A stretch of DNA of 64,000 nt, taken from the NCBI RefSeq assembly GCF_013372205.1, contig NZ_CP053831.1, forward strand, positions 496,001-560,000, in the 5' to 3' direction. Shown here piece by piece: positions 1 through 7,809 of this stretch. Under the pieces are notes generated by a model. That model saw nothing but the letters and a program-made list of their open reading frames with translations. It was not told the origin of the DNA and did no database searches. This stretch comes from Campylobacter mucosalis (GTDB taxonomy: Bacteria > Campylobacterota > Campylobacteria > Campylobacterales > Campylobacteraceae). Within the stretch, counting starts at the first letter, position 1; every line of letters starts with the position of its first letter. Made by a program: the position numbers and the translations under genes.

Positions 1-551
1 AAATAGGCTCAGCAAACACTCTTGTTTTAAAAGATAATAAAATTTACGCCCATAACACCGACGCACCAGGCTTTTTATCGGCTATTTTACCATTTGGCAA
101 GATTAAAACAGCACTAATTTTAGGAGCAGGTGGGACAGCAAAAGCTATCGCCTACGCACTAAGAGAGTCTAAAATAAGTGTTAATTTGATAAATAGAAGC
201 AAAGACAGGTTTGTGGATTTTGCTGAATTTGAGTGTTTTAGCTATGAAAATTTTACACCAAAACCTTATGATCTTATCATAAATTCAACTTCTGCCGGAT
301 TAAATGACGAGAACTTACCGGCTCCTATTGAAATTTTATCTGAAATTTTTAGCCACTCAAAATTTGCATTTGATGTGATTTATGGGCGTATTACACCATT
401 TTTAGATATGTCTAGTCGCTTTGGATTAACCACAAAAGATGGTGCTGATATGCTTTTATACCAAGCCGTTTTGGCTCTAAATTTATTTTATGACAATACG
501 CTTGATTTAGAAAAAATAAAAATTTCTATGTCCAAAGCACTCTACCTATAA
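1..551 (+). CDS. aroE: Shikimate dehydrogenase, C-terminal part (cut by window start)
   Basis: Reduces 3-dehydroshikimate to shikimate with NADPH in the aromatic amino acid pathway. The reading frame is open from base 3, so the gene starts before the window. Visible family motifs are the end of the substrate domain (NTDAPGF), the Rossmann nucleotide loop (LILGAGGTAKAIAYAL), the NRSKDR segment that follows it, and NSTSAGL. An ATG at 186 lies inside the Rossmann fold and is not the start. The gene ends 174 bases before psrA and shows no operon link to it. Confidence 0.9.
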   Translation, partial: IGSANTLVLKDNKIYAHNTDAPGFLSAILPFGKIKTALILGAGGTAKAIAYALRESKISVNLINRSKDRFVDFAEFECFSYENFTPKPYDLIINSTSAGLNDENLPAPIEILSEIFSHSKFAFDVIYGRITPFLDMSSRFGLTTKDGADMLLYQAVLALNLFYDNTLDLEKIKISMSKALYL

Positions 552-681
552 AATTCTTAATCTTTAAAACTACGCTAAATATAGCGATTATTCTAAATTT
601 ATACATATATTTTGATATGAATTATTAAATATAAAATTAAAATTCTTATATAAGAAAAATTTTACTATATTTTTACGACAC

Positions 682-690
682 TATTATAAA
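682..690 (+). promoter_or_regulatory. Possible -10 region of the psrABC operon
   Basis: TATTATAAA lies about 35 bases before the psrA start in an AT-rich stretch, the only good -10 candidate in the 174-base gap after aroE. There is no recognisable operator. A strong ribosome site (aggagg) sits at 715-720. Confidence 0.35.
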
Positions 691-725
691 ATACTGCTAA
701 CGAAACTTGAATTTAGGAGGGGAAA

Positions 726-2999
726 ATGAATAATTCAAGAAGGAATTTCCTTAAAACATCTGCTATCATAGCAACTAGCACAGCTATACCAGGCACTATT
801 GCAAAGCTGGGTGCAAATCCACTCGAGCCAAGTGAGAAAGCCACGTATAGCTTTTGTGAGATGTGTTCTACTCGCTGTCCGATAGAGGGACGTGTTGTGG
901 ATGGTAAAAATGTTTTCATACAAGGCAACAAAAAAGCAGGTGGCACAAAGACATCTGTTTGTGCTAGAGGCGGTGCAGGACATAATCAACTATACGATCC
1001 AAATCGCCTAGTTAAGCCACTTATTCGCACTGGCGAAAGAGGCGAGGGTAAATTTAGAGAGGCTAGTTGGGACGAAGCACTTAGCTTAGTTGCAACAAAA
1101 ATGCAAGAGATTAAGGATAAATATGGTCCACAAAGCTTTATATTTAGTGCAAAAAGCTCTGACACGCATAAATTAATGGTAAATTTTGCAAGTAGTTATG
1201 GTTCGCCAAACTGCTTTTCGCACTTCTCCTGTTGCCCGATAACATATCAAATGGTTTGTCAACATATGTATGGCGACTCAAAGCTTAAGCGTGACTTTAG
1301 CAATGCAAAATACATTGTAAATTTCGGACACAATCTATTTGAAGGTATTGTCATAGGCGATACAAAAAAACTAGCAAGTTTTGCTGATAAAAAGGATACA
1401 AAACTTTTGGTTTTAGAGCCTAGATTTAGCGTTTTATCCGCAAAGGCAGATGAATGGCTACCTGTAAAACCAGGCACTGACTTAGCTTTTGTTATGGCTT
1501 TAATTAATACTTGGATTAAAAATGGCACCTATGACAAGGAATTTATAGAGCAATTTACGATTGGTTTTGATAAGGTTATAGAAGCTACAAAAGATACAAC
1601 ACCAGAGTGGCAAGAGAGCATAACTGGTATAAAAGCCGATGATGTTAGACGAATTGCAGCTGAAATTTGGGCTGCTGCTCCAAAAGTCATCATTGACTTT
1701 GGACACAAAACTACAACAGCAAAAGCCGAATATGAAAGAACGCGTGCTATTATGGTCGCAAACGCTATGATGGGCAACTGGGAGAAAAAAGGCGGTCTGT
1801 TTAGCGGTAAAAATGCAAAAGCCTACAACAAGCTAATCGGCGAAAATTTAATAGATGAAACAAGTAATCCAGATAAAGAATTTAAAGTACCAAAGATTCA
1901 AAGGCTGGATTTTGCTGGTGAGGATGGTAAACATAAATTTGTAAGTCGCCAACACGGCGTTTTAATGGATATTCCAACAGCGATTTTAAGCGAAAAACCT
2001 TACCCTATAAAAGGCTGGTTTAACATACGATTTAATCCTTTTATAAACGTTTCAGAGCCAGTTAAAACAGAAGAAGCACTTAAAAAGCTTGACTTTATCG
2101 TAGTTAGCGACATATATATGCACGATATGGCACTTTATGCGGACGTGATTTTGCCTGAGAGCACATATCTAGAGCGTGATGAGGGCATTGCTGATAAATC
2201 AGGTCAAAAACCAGCATATATGATAAGAAACAAAATCGTTGAACCAGTTGGCGATACAAAAGACGCTGCTAGTATATTTAGAGAACTTGCACGTCGCCTA
2301 AAAGTAGACGGACTTTATAAGTGGAACGATATCCGTGAGTTTAGAATGGCACAAGCAAAAGGAAATGTGGAGTTTTTAGCTAAACTTGAAAAAGATGGCT
2401 TTGTAAATTACGATGTGCCGGGAATTTTATTCCGTGAAAAAGAGAGCGTTGAGAAATTTGTAAAACGCTTCCCACAAACCGCTCAGTATGTTGGCGAAAA
2501 TGGTTTAATGGACAGCCAAGCCAAGCTAAAAACAAAGAGCGGAAAGATAGAGCTATTTAGCGAAGAAGTTGAGAAATTTTTCCCAGGTTATGGCTGTTTA
2601 AATACAGAGGGAATGGATGTATTTGGTGGACACGAACTTTGTCTTACAAGTGGTAAAACACCAATTCATACAAACGGACACACTCAAAATATACCATTTT
2701 TAAATGCTATGATGAGCGACTCGCCTATTTGGATACATCCAAAAGCCGCTGCAAAACGAGGCTTAAAAGACGGCGATAAAGTTGTGCTAAGTAATAAATT
2801 TGGCAAAGAGTATGGATATGTAATGCTAACTGAGGGCATTAGAGAGGATACGCTATTTGTTTATCACGGATTTGGGCATTTAATGAGTAAAAACAAACCT
2901 AGGGTCGGCACAAATGATAGCATTTTACTAAACCCGCAAGAGGGCCCAGTGGCTGCTACTATGGTAACAAATGTCGGCGTTGATATAGCAAAGGCGTGA
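726..2999 (+). CDS. psrA: Polysulfide/thiosulfate reductase catalytic subunit (molybdopterin)
   Basis: Periplasmic bis-MGD molybdenum enzyme that reduces polysulfide or thiosulfate at the end of an anaerobic respiratory chain. The N terminus carries a twin-arginine export signal (SRRNFLK, residues 4-10). A [4Fe-4S] site is formed by Cys44, Cys47, Cys51 and Cys79. SHFSCCP further on resembles the segment holding the molybdenum-ligand Cys in PhsA/PsrA enzymes. The 757-residue length matches PsrA. The C-terminal part has the usual molybdopterin dinucleotide-binding domain (LTSGKTPIHTNGHTQN). psrB and psrC follow, giving the full three-subunit enzyme. Polysulfide and thiosulfate specificity cannot be separated by eye; tetrathionate is less likely. 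Confidence 0.88.
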   Translation: MNNSRRNFLKTSAIIATSTAIPGTIAKLGANPLEPSEKATYSFCEMCSTRCPIEGRVVDGKNVFIQGNKKAGGTKTSVCARGGAGHNQLYDPNRLVKPLIRTGERGEGKFREASWDEALSLVATKMQEIKDKYGPQSFIFSAKSSDTHKLMVNFASSYGSPNCFSHFSCCPITYQMVCQHMYGDSKLKRDFSNAKYIVNFGHNLFEGIVIGDTKKLASFADKKDTKLLVLEPRFSVLSAKADEWLPVKPGTDLAFVMALINTWIKNGTYDKEFIEQFTIGFDKVIEATKDTTPEWQESITGIKADDVRRIAAEIWAAAPKVIIDFGHKTTTAKAEYERTRAIMVANAMMGNWEKKGGLFSGKNAKAYNKLIGENLIDETSNPDKEFKVPKIQRLDFAGEDGKHKFVSRQHGVLMDIPTAILSEKPYPIKGWFNIRFNPFINVSEPVKTEEALKKLDFIVVSDIYMHDMALYADVILPESTYLERDEGIADKSGQKPAYMIRNKIVEPVGDTKDAASIFRELARRLKVDGLYKWNDIREFRMAQAKGNVEFLAKLEKDGFVNYDVPGILFREKESVEKFVKRFPQTAQYVGENGLMDSQAKLKTKSGKIELFSEEVEKFFPGYGCLNTEGMDVFGGHELCLTSGKTPIHTNGHTQNIPFLNAMMSDSPIWIHPKAAAKRGLKDGDKVVLSNKFGKEYGYVMLTEGIREDTLFVYHGFGHLMSKNKPRVGTNDSILLNPQEGPVAATMVTNVGVDIAKA

Positions 3000-3031
3000 A
3001 ATTTTAGGTGCAAATAAAATGGAAAGGAAAA

Positions 3032-3080
3032 GGCGGAGTGATTTTAGATACAACAAAGTATCAATCTAAAAGCAAACGCC
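3032..3080 (+). promoter_or_regulatory. Intercistronic hairpin between psrA and psrB
   Basis: The 97-base gap holds nested inverted repeats: GGCG (3032) with CGCC (3077-3080), TTTTAGA with TCTAAAA, and GATAC with GTATC around the loop AACAAA. There is no following T-run, so it looks more like an mRNA-processing or stability element than a terminator. Confidence 0.5.
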
Positions 3081-3096
3081 GTAGAAAGGTAATAAT

Positions 3097-3660
3097 ATGA
3101 AAAAATATGTAATGATACACGATGAAAATTTATGCATAGGCTGTCAAGGTTGCAGCATTGCTTGTAGAAGTGAAAATAACGTTCCAAGCGCTCTTTACAG
3201 ACTTCAGGTTCACTCAAAAATGAGCGGGACATTCCCAAAACTAAAAATGGACTTTTTACGCCATAGTTGCGTTATGTGCGAGGACGCTCCTTGCGTTGAT
3301 GTTTGTCCAACTGGGGCAAGTTTTAAAACGGCTGACGGCGTAACTTTGCTTGATGATAGAATTTGCGTTAGTTGCAAGTACTGCATTTTGGCCTGTCCTT
3401 ATGACGCACGTTTTGTGCTTCCTGATGGCAATATCGGCAAATGCACATTCTGCTACGAAACTCGCCTAGCAAAAGGCGAAGATCCAGCCTGTGTAACGGT
3501 ATGTCCAACAGACGCACTAACATTTGGCGACGCAAATGATGAAAATTCAGCGGTTAGTAAAAAACTAAAAGCTAAAAAAGTCTATTATCCAAAAGAATCT
3601 CTTGGCACACGCCCACGCGTGGCTATGGTGGCAAACACAAAAGGAGGAAGCAATGAATAA
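3097..3660 (+). CDS. psrB: Polysulfide/thiosulfate reductase Fe-S subunit
   Basis: Electron-transfer subunit with four [4Fe-4S] clusters that links the membrane subunit to PsrA. Four Cys groups are visible in its 187 residues: CIGCQGCSIAC, CVMCEDAPCVDVCP, CVSCKYCILACP and CTFCYETRLAKGEDPACVTVCP (wider spacing). No signal peptide is seen; the family is exported with the Tat-dependent catalytic subunit. The stop overlaps the psrC start by eight bases (ATGAATAA), which implies translational coupling. Confidence 0.88.
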   Translation: MKKYVMIHDENLCIGCQGCSIACRSENNVPSALYRLQVHSKMSGTFPKLKMDFLRHSCVMCEDAPCVDVCPTGASFKTADGVTLLDDRICVSCKYCILACPYDARFVLPDGNIGKCTFCYETRLAKGEDPACVTVCPTDALTFGDANDENSAVSKKLKAKKVYYPKESLGTRPRVAMVANTKGGSNE

Positions 3661-4555
3661 TATGTGGGGTTCAATGGCACAATTTGACGCCATTTACTGG
3701 CCGTGGCCGATTGCGATTTATCTATTTTTAGCAGGTTTATCAGCTGGTGCTATGATAGTAGCGGTATTGTTAAAAGATAAGAGTGATATAACACATAAAG
3801 TAGCAGCCTGTATAGCTCCTATTGCTATTTGTATAGGTCTTGCTCTGTTGGTCTTTGATCTTGGTAAGCCGTTAAATTTCTACTGGATACTAATAAAATA
3901 TAACTTTATGTCTGTTATGTCTATTGGTGTTGCGTTACTGCTTGTTTATACGCCTCTTAGCTTTGTTTATATGGCTCTTGCATTAAAAGATACTAAACCA
4001 CTTAGCGGATTTAAGGGCATATTAGATGCTTTTGCTCCTATGATGGGTGTGCTTGGATTTGTGCTTTTAATCCTAGCCGTTGGCGTTGGCGTTTATACAG
4101 GCTTTTTATTAAGCGATGTGGAGAAAATTTTACTATGGAACACACCTGTTTTACCTGTGCTATTTTTAGTATCAGGACTTAGCTCTGGTATTGCTATGAG
4201 TGTATTTTGCTCTGTTGTATTCTTTAGGGATTACAATCACGCAGTTATTGAAAAGCTACTAAAATTTGATATGCTCACTATGATTTTAGAGCTTGTTTTA
4301 ATAGCAGCTTTGTTTGGACTACTGCTTACAGGTGGCGATCAGGCAGTAAATGTGGCAAAAACCGCACTTGGCTCAGGCTCTTTGGCTATTATGTTTTGGG
4401 TTTTTGTCGTTGGCAGTGGTCTTGTATTACCTGTGGTTCTTGAGCTTGCAAATGGTAAAGCAATGAGTAAAAATTTGATAGTTTTTAATACTTTTATTGT
4501 TTTAATGGGAGTTATTTTGCTAAGATACTACATAGTTTATGCAGGACAAATGTAG
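3653..4555 (+). CDS. psrC: Polysulfide/thiosulfate reductase membrane anchor (NrfD family)
   Basis: Integral membrane quinol-oxidising subunit of the NrfD/PsrC family. The 300-residue protein is almost all hydrophobic, with about eight membrane segments. The ATG at 3653 is chosen because a strong aaaggagg site lies just before it and it overlaps the psrB stop; the same frame continues upstream to a TTG at 3602, which would put a non-family leader inside psrB. It completes the Psr complex. The downstream response regulator follows after eight bases. Confidence 0.88.
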   Translation: MNNMWGSMAQFDAIYWPWPIAIYLFLAGLSAGAMIVAVLLKDKSDITHKVAACIAPIAICIGLALLVFDLGKPLNFYWILIKYNFMSVMSIGVALLLVYTPLSFVYMALALKDTKPLSGFKGILDAFAPMMGVLGFVLLILAVGVGVYTGFLLSDVEKILLWNTPVLPVLFLVSGLSSGIAMSVFCSVVFFRDYNHAVIEKLLKFDMLTMILELVLIAALFGLLLTGGDQAVNVAKTALGSGSLAIMFWVFVVGSGLVLPVVLELANGKAMSKNLIVFNTFIVLMGVILLRYYIVYAGQM

Positions 4556-4563
4556 GAGAATAA

Positions 4564-5229
4564 GTGAAAATACTTCTTTTAGAGGATGATCTTGAGTATC
4601 AAGAGAGCGTGAGTGAGTATCTCACCTCTCTTGGATATGAGGTTGAGTGCGCAAGTGACGGCTCTAGCGCGTGTGACAAGATAGCAAATGGCTTTTATCA
4701 TCTTTTTATACTTGATGTTAAAGTCCCAAATGTAAATGGCTTTGAGGTTATAAAATTTATAAAAAATATAGGACTTGAAGCACCTATTATGATGATGACC
4801 TCTCTTGTTGATATAAATGATATGGCAATAGGATATGAACTTGGTTGTAATGAGTATCTTAAAAAGCCATTTGAACTTGCTGAGTTGAAATTTAGAGTTA
4901 GCGAACTTATGAGAAAATACTATAATCTTGATGATAAAAATGTTATAAAACTAAGTCAGGATTATGAGTTTAATGCTACACGAAGAACGCTTCAAATAAA
5001 CGGCAGAGTTATAAATTTAAGTGCAAAAGAGCTTGAGCTGGTTGAATACCTTGCTTTAAATATCGGGAAATTTATAAGCGTTGCCGAGCTTAAAGAGAAA
5101 ATTTGGGAGAATAAAGATATAAATGAAGCCGATATTCGTATGCATGTATTAAAAATCAGACAAAAGACAAGTAACGAGTTTATAGTGTCAAGACGACATT
5201 TTGGCTATAAAGTCGATGCAAAAGATTAA
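4564..5229 (+). CDS. OmpR/PhoB-family response regulator linked to psr
   Basis: DNA-binding response regulator of 221 residues starting at GTG. The receiver domain shows the acidic pair LLLEDD near the N terminus, the phospho-acceptor Asp in FILDVKVPN and the Lys in YLKKPFELAEL. The C-terminal half is a winged helix (LSAKELELVEYLALN, then HVLKIRQK and the hairpin RRHFGYKV). It sits eight bases after psrC, so it probably shares the transcript and controls psr or sulfur respiration; that role is inferred from position. Confidence 0.85.
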   Translation: MKILLLEDDLEYQESVSEYLTSLGYEVECASDGSSACDKIANGFYHLFILDVKVPNVNGFEVIKFIKNIGLEAPIMMMTSLVDINDMAIGYELGCNEYLKKPFELAELKFRVSELMRKYYNLDDKNVIKLSQDYEFNATRRTLQINGRVINLSAKELELVEYLALNIGKFISVAELKEKIWENKDINEADIRMHVLKIRQKTSNEFIVSRRHFGYKVDAKD

Positions 5230-6361
5230 AATTCCACTTCTAGCCATTTTTATAATAATGGCTCTTTTTGGTTTTCAAAGCTATATCATTGTGATATTAG
5301 CACAAAAAAATGAGGTTTCAAATGCAACTTTTGGCATTATGAAATTTGAAAGCACGATAACAAAGGCATTTGAAGCTTCACAAACTATGCCCACCTCTCT
5401 TATATATAGGTATGCTATCTTATCTGAGGATAATAGCATTTTGTTTTCAAATTTAAAAGAAATTCCGCCTGAGCTTAAGGACTCAAAACTCATAAAAAAT
5501 GGCAGACTTTACTATAAAAATTTCTTTTTTAAAAACAACAAACCATACTACATAATCATATCTCAAGAGTTAAATGATAAGCGAAATATATTTTTAAGCG
5601 TCCTTATGTTTTCATTTATGCTTATCGTTGTCATAGTTACACTCTACCTGTCATATTATGCTAGTATCAAGCCATATAAACAGGCGCAAAAATACCTAAA
5701 TGACTTTTTTAACGACGCTATGCACGAACTAAAGACACCACTTGGTGTGGCAAAGATAAATTTAGAAATGCTTGGACTTGAAAATAAATACACCAAGCGT
5801 ATAAACAACGCACTAAAACAGATGCAAATAGCCTATGATGATGTTGAGTATTTTATCAAACGTGGTTACATAAAATTCCCAAAAGAGCGTGTGGAGCTTA
5901 GCGAGTTTATAAGGGAGAGAGTGAGGTTTATAGCCTCTATTGCAGATATAAAGAGTATGAAAATAGTGCTAAATTTAAACTGCGAATTTTTTATTGAAAT
6001 TAGCAAAATTTCACTTCAAAGATTGATTGATAACAACCTTACAAATGCTATAAAATATAGCCATAAAGATAGCGAGATTATCGTATCTTTAGAGCCATTA
6101 GGTGACGGCGTTGTCTTTAGCGTTCAAGATTTTGGTATCGGGATAAGGGATGTCAAGCAGGTTTTTAAACGCTATGAACGTGAAGATAGTGTGCAGGGCG
6201 GTTTTGGTATAGGACTTAGTATTGTGCGCGAAATTTGCGTTCAAAACAATATCCTTTATAGAGTTAAAACCAAGCTTGGCGAGGGTAGTACATTTTTTTA
6301 TGAGTTTAAAAGTCATCAAGCCAAAGTCGACGATGCCTTGACAAAAAGCCCTATTTGTTAA
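5216..6361 (+). CDS. Sensor histidine kinase partner of the psr-linked regulator
   Basis: Membrane sensor kinase. Two membrane segments (about residues 5-25 and 125-145) bracket a roughly 100-residue periplasmic region with no recognised domain. The H-box is DAMHELKTPLGVAK, the N-box NNLTNAIKYS, and the G-boxes DFGIGI and GGFGIGLSIV. The ATG at 5216 overlaps the regulator by 14 bases; a TTG five codons earlier is possible but weaker. The ligand is unknown; a sulfur compound is a guess from context. Confidence 0.83.
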   Translation: MQKIKIPLLAIFIIMALFGFQSYIIVILAQKNEVSNATFGIMKFESTITKAFEASQTMPTSLIYRYAILSEDNSILFSNLKEIPPELKDSKLIKNGRLYYKNFFFKNNKPYYIIISQELNDKRNIFLSVLMFSFMLIVVIVTLYLSYYASIKPYKQAQKYLNDFFNDAMHELKTPLGVAKINLEMLGLENKYTKRINNALKQMQIAYDDVEYFIKRGYIKFPKERVELSEFIRERVRFIASIADIKSMKIVLNLNCEFFIEISKISLQRLIDNNLTNAIKYSHKDSEIIVSLEPLGDGVVFSVQDFGIGIRDVKQVFKRYEREDSVQGGFGIGLSIVREICVQNNILYRVKTKLGEGSTFFYEFKSHQAKVDDALTKSPIC

Positions 6362-6453
6362 ATCCACATTTTATAATTATTTTACGTAAAGCTTACGTTT
6401 TGCAAAATTTTATAAAAATTTTGATAAAATTAGCGAATTAAAAGGATAGTTTA

Positions 6454-6825
6454 ATGCAAATTTTATTTGAAGATGAATTTATAAAGATTGAGCGTGAGCC
6501 ACACGAGTTGCCTTGGGTTAAAATTTTTACCAAAACCGCGTTTAAAGAGCTTAGCGATTGCGATGAATTAAGCAGAGCCAGGCTCTTTGAAGTTATGCTA
6601 ATAACTGAGCGTGAGATGATAAAATTTTACAAACCAGCAAAGATAAATATAGCAAGCTTTGGAAATATATTGCCACAGGTTCACATCCACGTCATCGCTC
6701 GTTTTAAAAATGATGAGTTTTTCCCGCAAAGTGTTTGGGGAGAGAGGCAGAGAAAAAGCAGTGTTGTTTTGCCAAATTTTGATGAGTTTGCAAAGAGACT
6801 GCAGGACAAGCTAAATGAGAAATAA
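6454..6825 (+). CDS. HIT-family nucleotide hydrolase/transferase
   Basis: 123-residue histidine-triad protein with the active-site motif VHIHVIAR (residues about 77-84). Family members hydrolyse or transfer nucleoside monophosphates from nucleotide conjugates; the substrate is not known. Its 3' end overlaps the next gene by 11 bases, so the two are co-translated. Confidence 0.75.
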   Translation: MQILFEDEFIKIEREPHELPWVKIFTKTAFKELSDCDELSRARLFEVMLITEREMIKFYKPAKINIASFGNILPQVHIHVIARFKNDEFFPQSVWGERQRKSSVVLPNFDEFAKRLQDKLNEK

Positions 6826-7690
6826 AACTTTATTTTACATTATGCCACTTATAGTAATGCTTGTAAGTTTGCTTTTAGTGCTTTACTATAGGTATCATGC
6901 ACAAAGATTTGAAAATATGGCAAAGGGCTTTTTTGACTACCAAAGCAAACAGCTTTATAAAAATATAGATGACGCAAAAAATTCATCCTTAGCACTTGCT
7001 GTTTTGCTTGGCGAAAATGACTACATTATCGATTGCTATGAAAATTCTGATAGAAAAGAGTGCTTAAAAAACATAAACACGATAATCTCTAACCTAAATT
7101 CAGTCGTAATGTATAAAAATTTGAAATTTCATCTACACACAAAAGATATTAAAAGCCTGGTTCGCAGTTGGAACAATAGTAGATATGGAGACGATCTATT
7201 TCCATTTAGACATATAATACACGAGGTAGCAAATAGCTCTAAACCAGTTAGTGGCATAGAAAGTGGTATGGCTGGGACGTTTATTAGAGCTACTGCTAGT
7301 GTGCAAAAGAAGGGGCAAATTTTAGGAAGCGTTGAGGTTATGCTTGATTTTGAGTATATAAGCAATTTTTTCAAAGATCAGGGTATTGATCTTTTTGTCC
7401 TACTTGATAAACAAAAAAATCAGCCACGCTACAAAATGGAGGGCGATGATATTATGAGGGATTATTTTATATCAAATTACAAAAGTGCAAATTTAAATTT
7501 AGTCCCGATTTTAGAACAGCTTAAGCTAAATGACGGCGGTTTTCAGATCTATAATAGTCATTATTTTTGCATTGTACCCATGTTTAACTACATAAATAAG
7601 CATATTGGATACTATGTTTTGCATATAAACAGCGATTTTAAGGATAAAAACATTTTTCAGGAGCGTCTATTTTTAAATCCACTTTTTTAA
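6815..7690 (+). CDS. Membrane-anchored Cache-like sensor without output domain
   Basis: 291-residue protein with one N-terminal membrane helix (about residues 6-24), then a periplasmic region resembling a double-Cache ligand-binding domain as in chemoreceptors (patterns like LKFHLHTKD, RATASVQKKGQILGSVEVMLDFEYI). It stops about where a chemoreceptor would re-enter the membrane; there is no second helix, HAMP, kinase or methyl-accepting domain, and no continuing frame after the stop. It lies directly before the nap operator, so a nitrate or nitrite sensing role is conceivable but not shown. Confidence 0.6.
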   Translation: MRNKTLFYIMPLIVMLVSLLLVLYYRYHAQRFENMAKGFFDYQSKQLYKNIDDAKNSSLALAVLLGENDYIIDCYENSDRKECLKNINTIISNLNSVVMYKNLKFHLHTKDIKSLVRSWNNSRYGDDLFPFRHIIHEVANSSKPVSGIESGMAGTFIRATASVQKKGQILGSVEVMLDFEYISNFFKDQGIDLFVLLDKQKNQPRYKMEGDDIMRDYFISNYKSANLNLVPILEQLKLNDGGFQIYNSHYFCIVPMFNYINKHIGYYVLHINSDFKDKNIFQERLFLNPLF

Positions 7691-7732
7691 AATGTTATTA
7701 TTTTTTTATTTAAAAATAATTTAAATTTTACC

Positions 7733-7758
7733 AATTAATTGATTTAAATCAATTAATT
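7733..7758 (+). promoter_or_regulatory. Fnr-type operator of the nap operon
   Basis: Perfect 26-base palindrome whose core is TTGAT-TTAA-ATCAA (7739-7752). The core exactly matches the Fnr consensus. Its centre lies 41.5 bases before the start point predicted from the -10 box at 7775-7780, the class II activator geometry. Confidence 0.85.
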
Positions 7759-7774
7759 GTTATAAAACAGGTAA

Positions 7775-7780
7775 TATAAT
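7775..7780 (+). promoter_or_regulatory. -10 box of the nap promoter
   Basis: TATAAT located 22 bases after the Fnr-type core. Predicted transcription start near 7787, leaving a 23-base leader with the site aaaggag before napA. Confidence 0.75.
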
Positions 7781-7809
7781 GCAAATACACATTCTTTAAA
7801 GGAGAAAAT

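Noticed and set aside
612-625. TTGAT-ATGA-ATTAT upstream of psrA
   Set aside because: Only the left half matches; the right half agrees with ATCAA at two of five positions.
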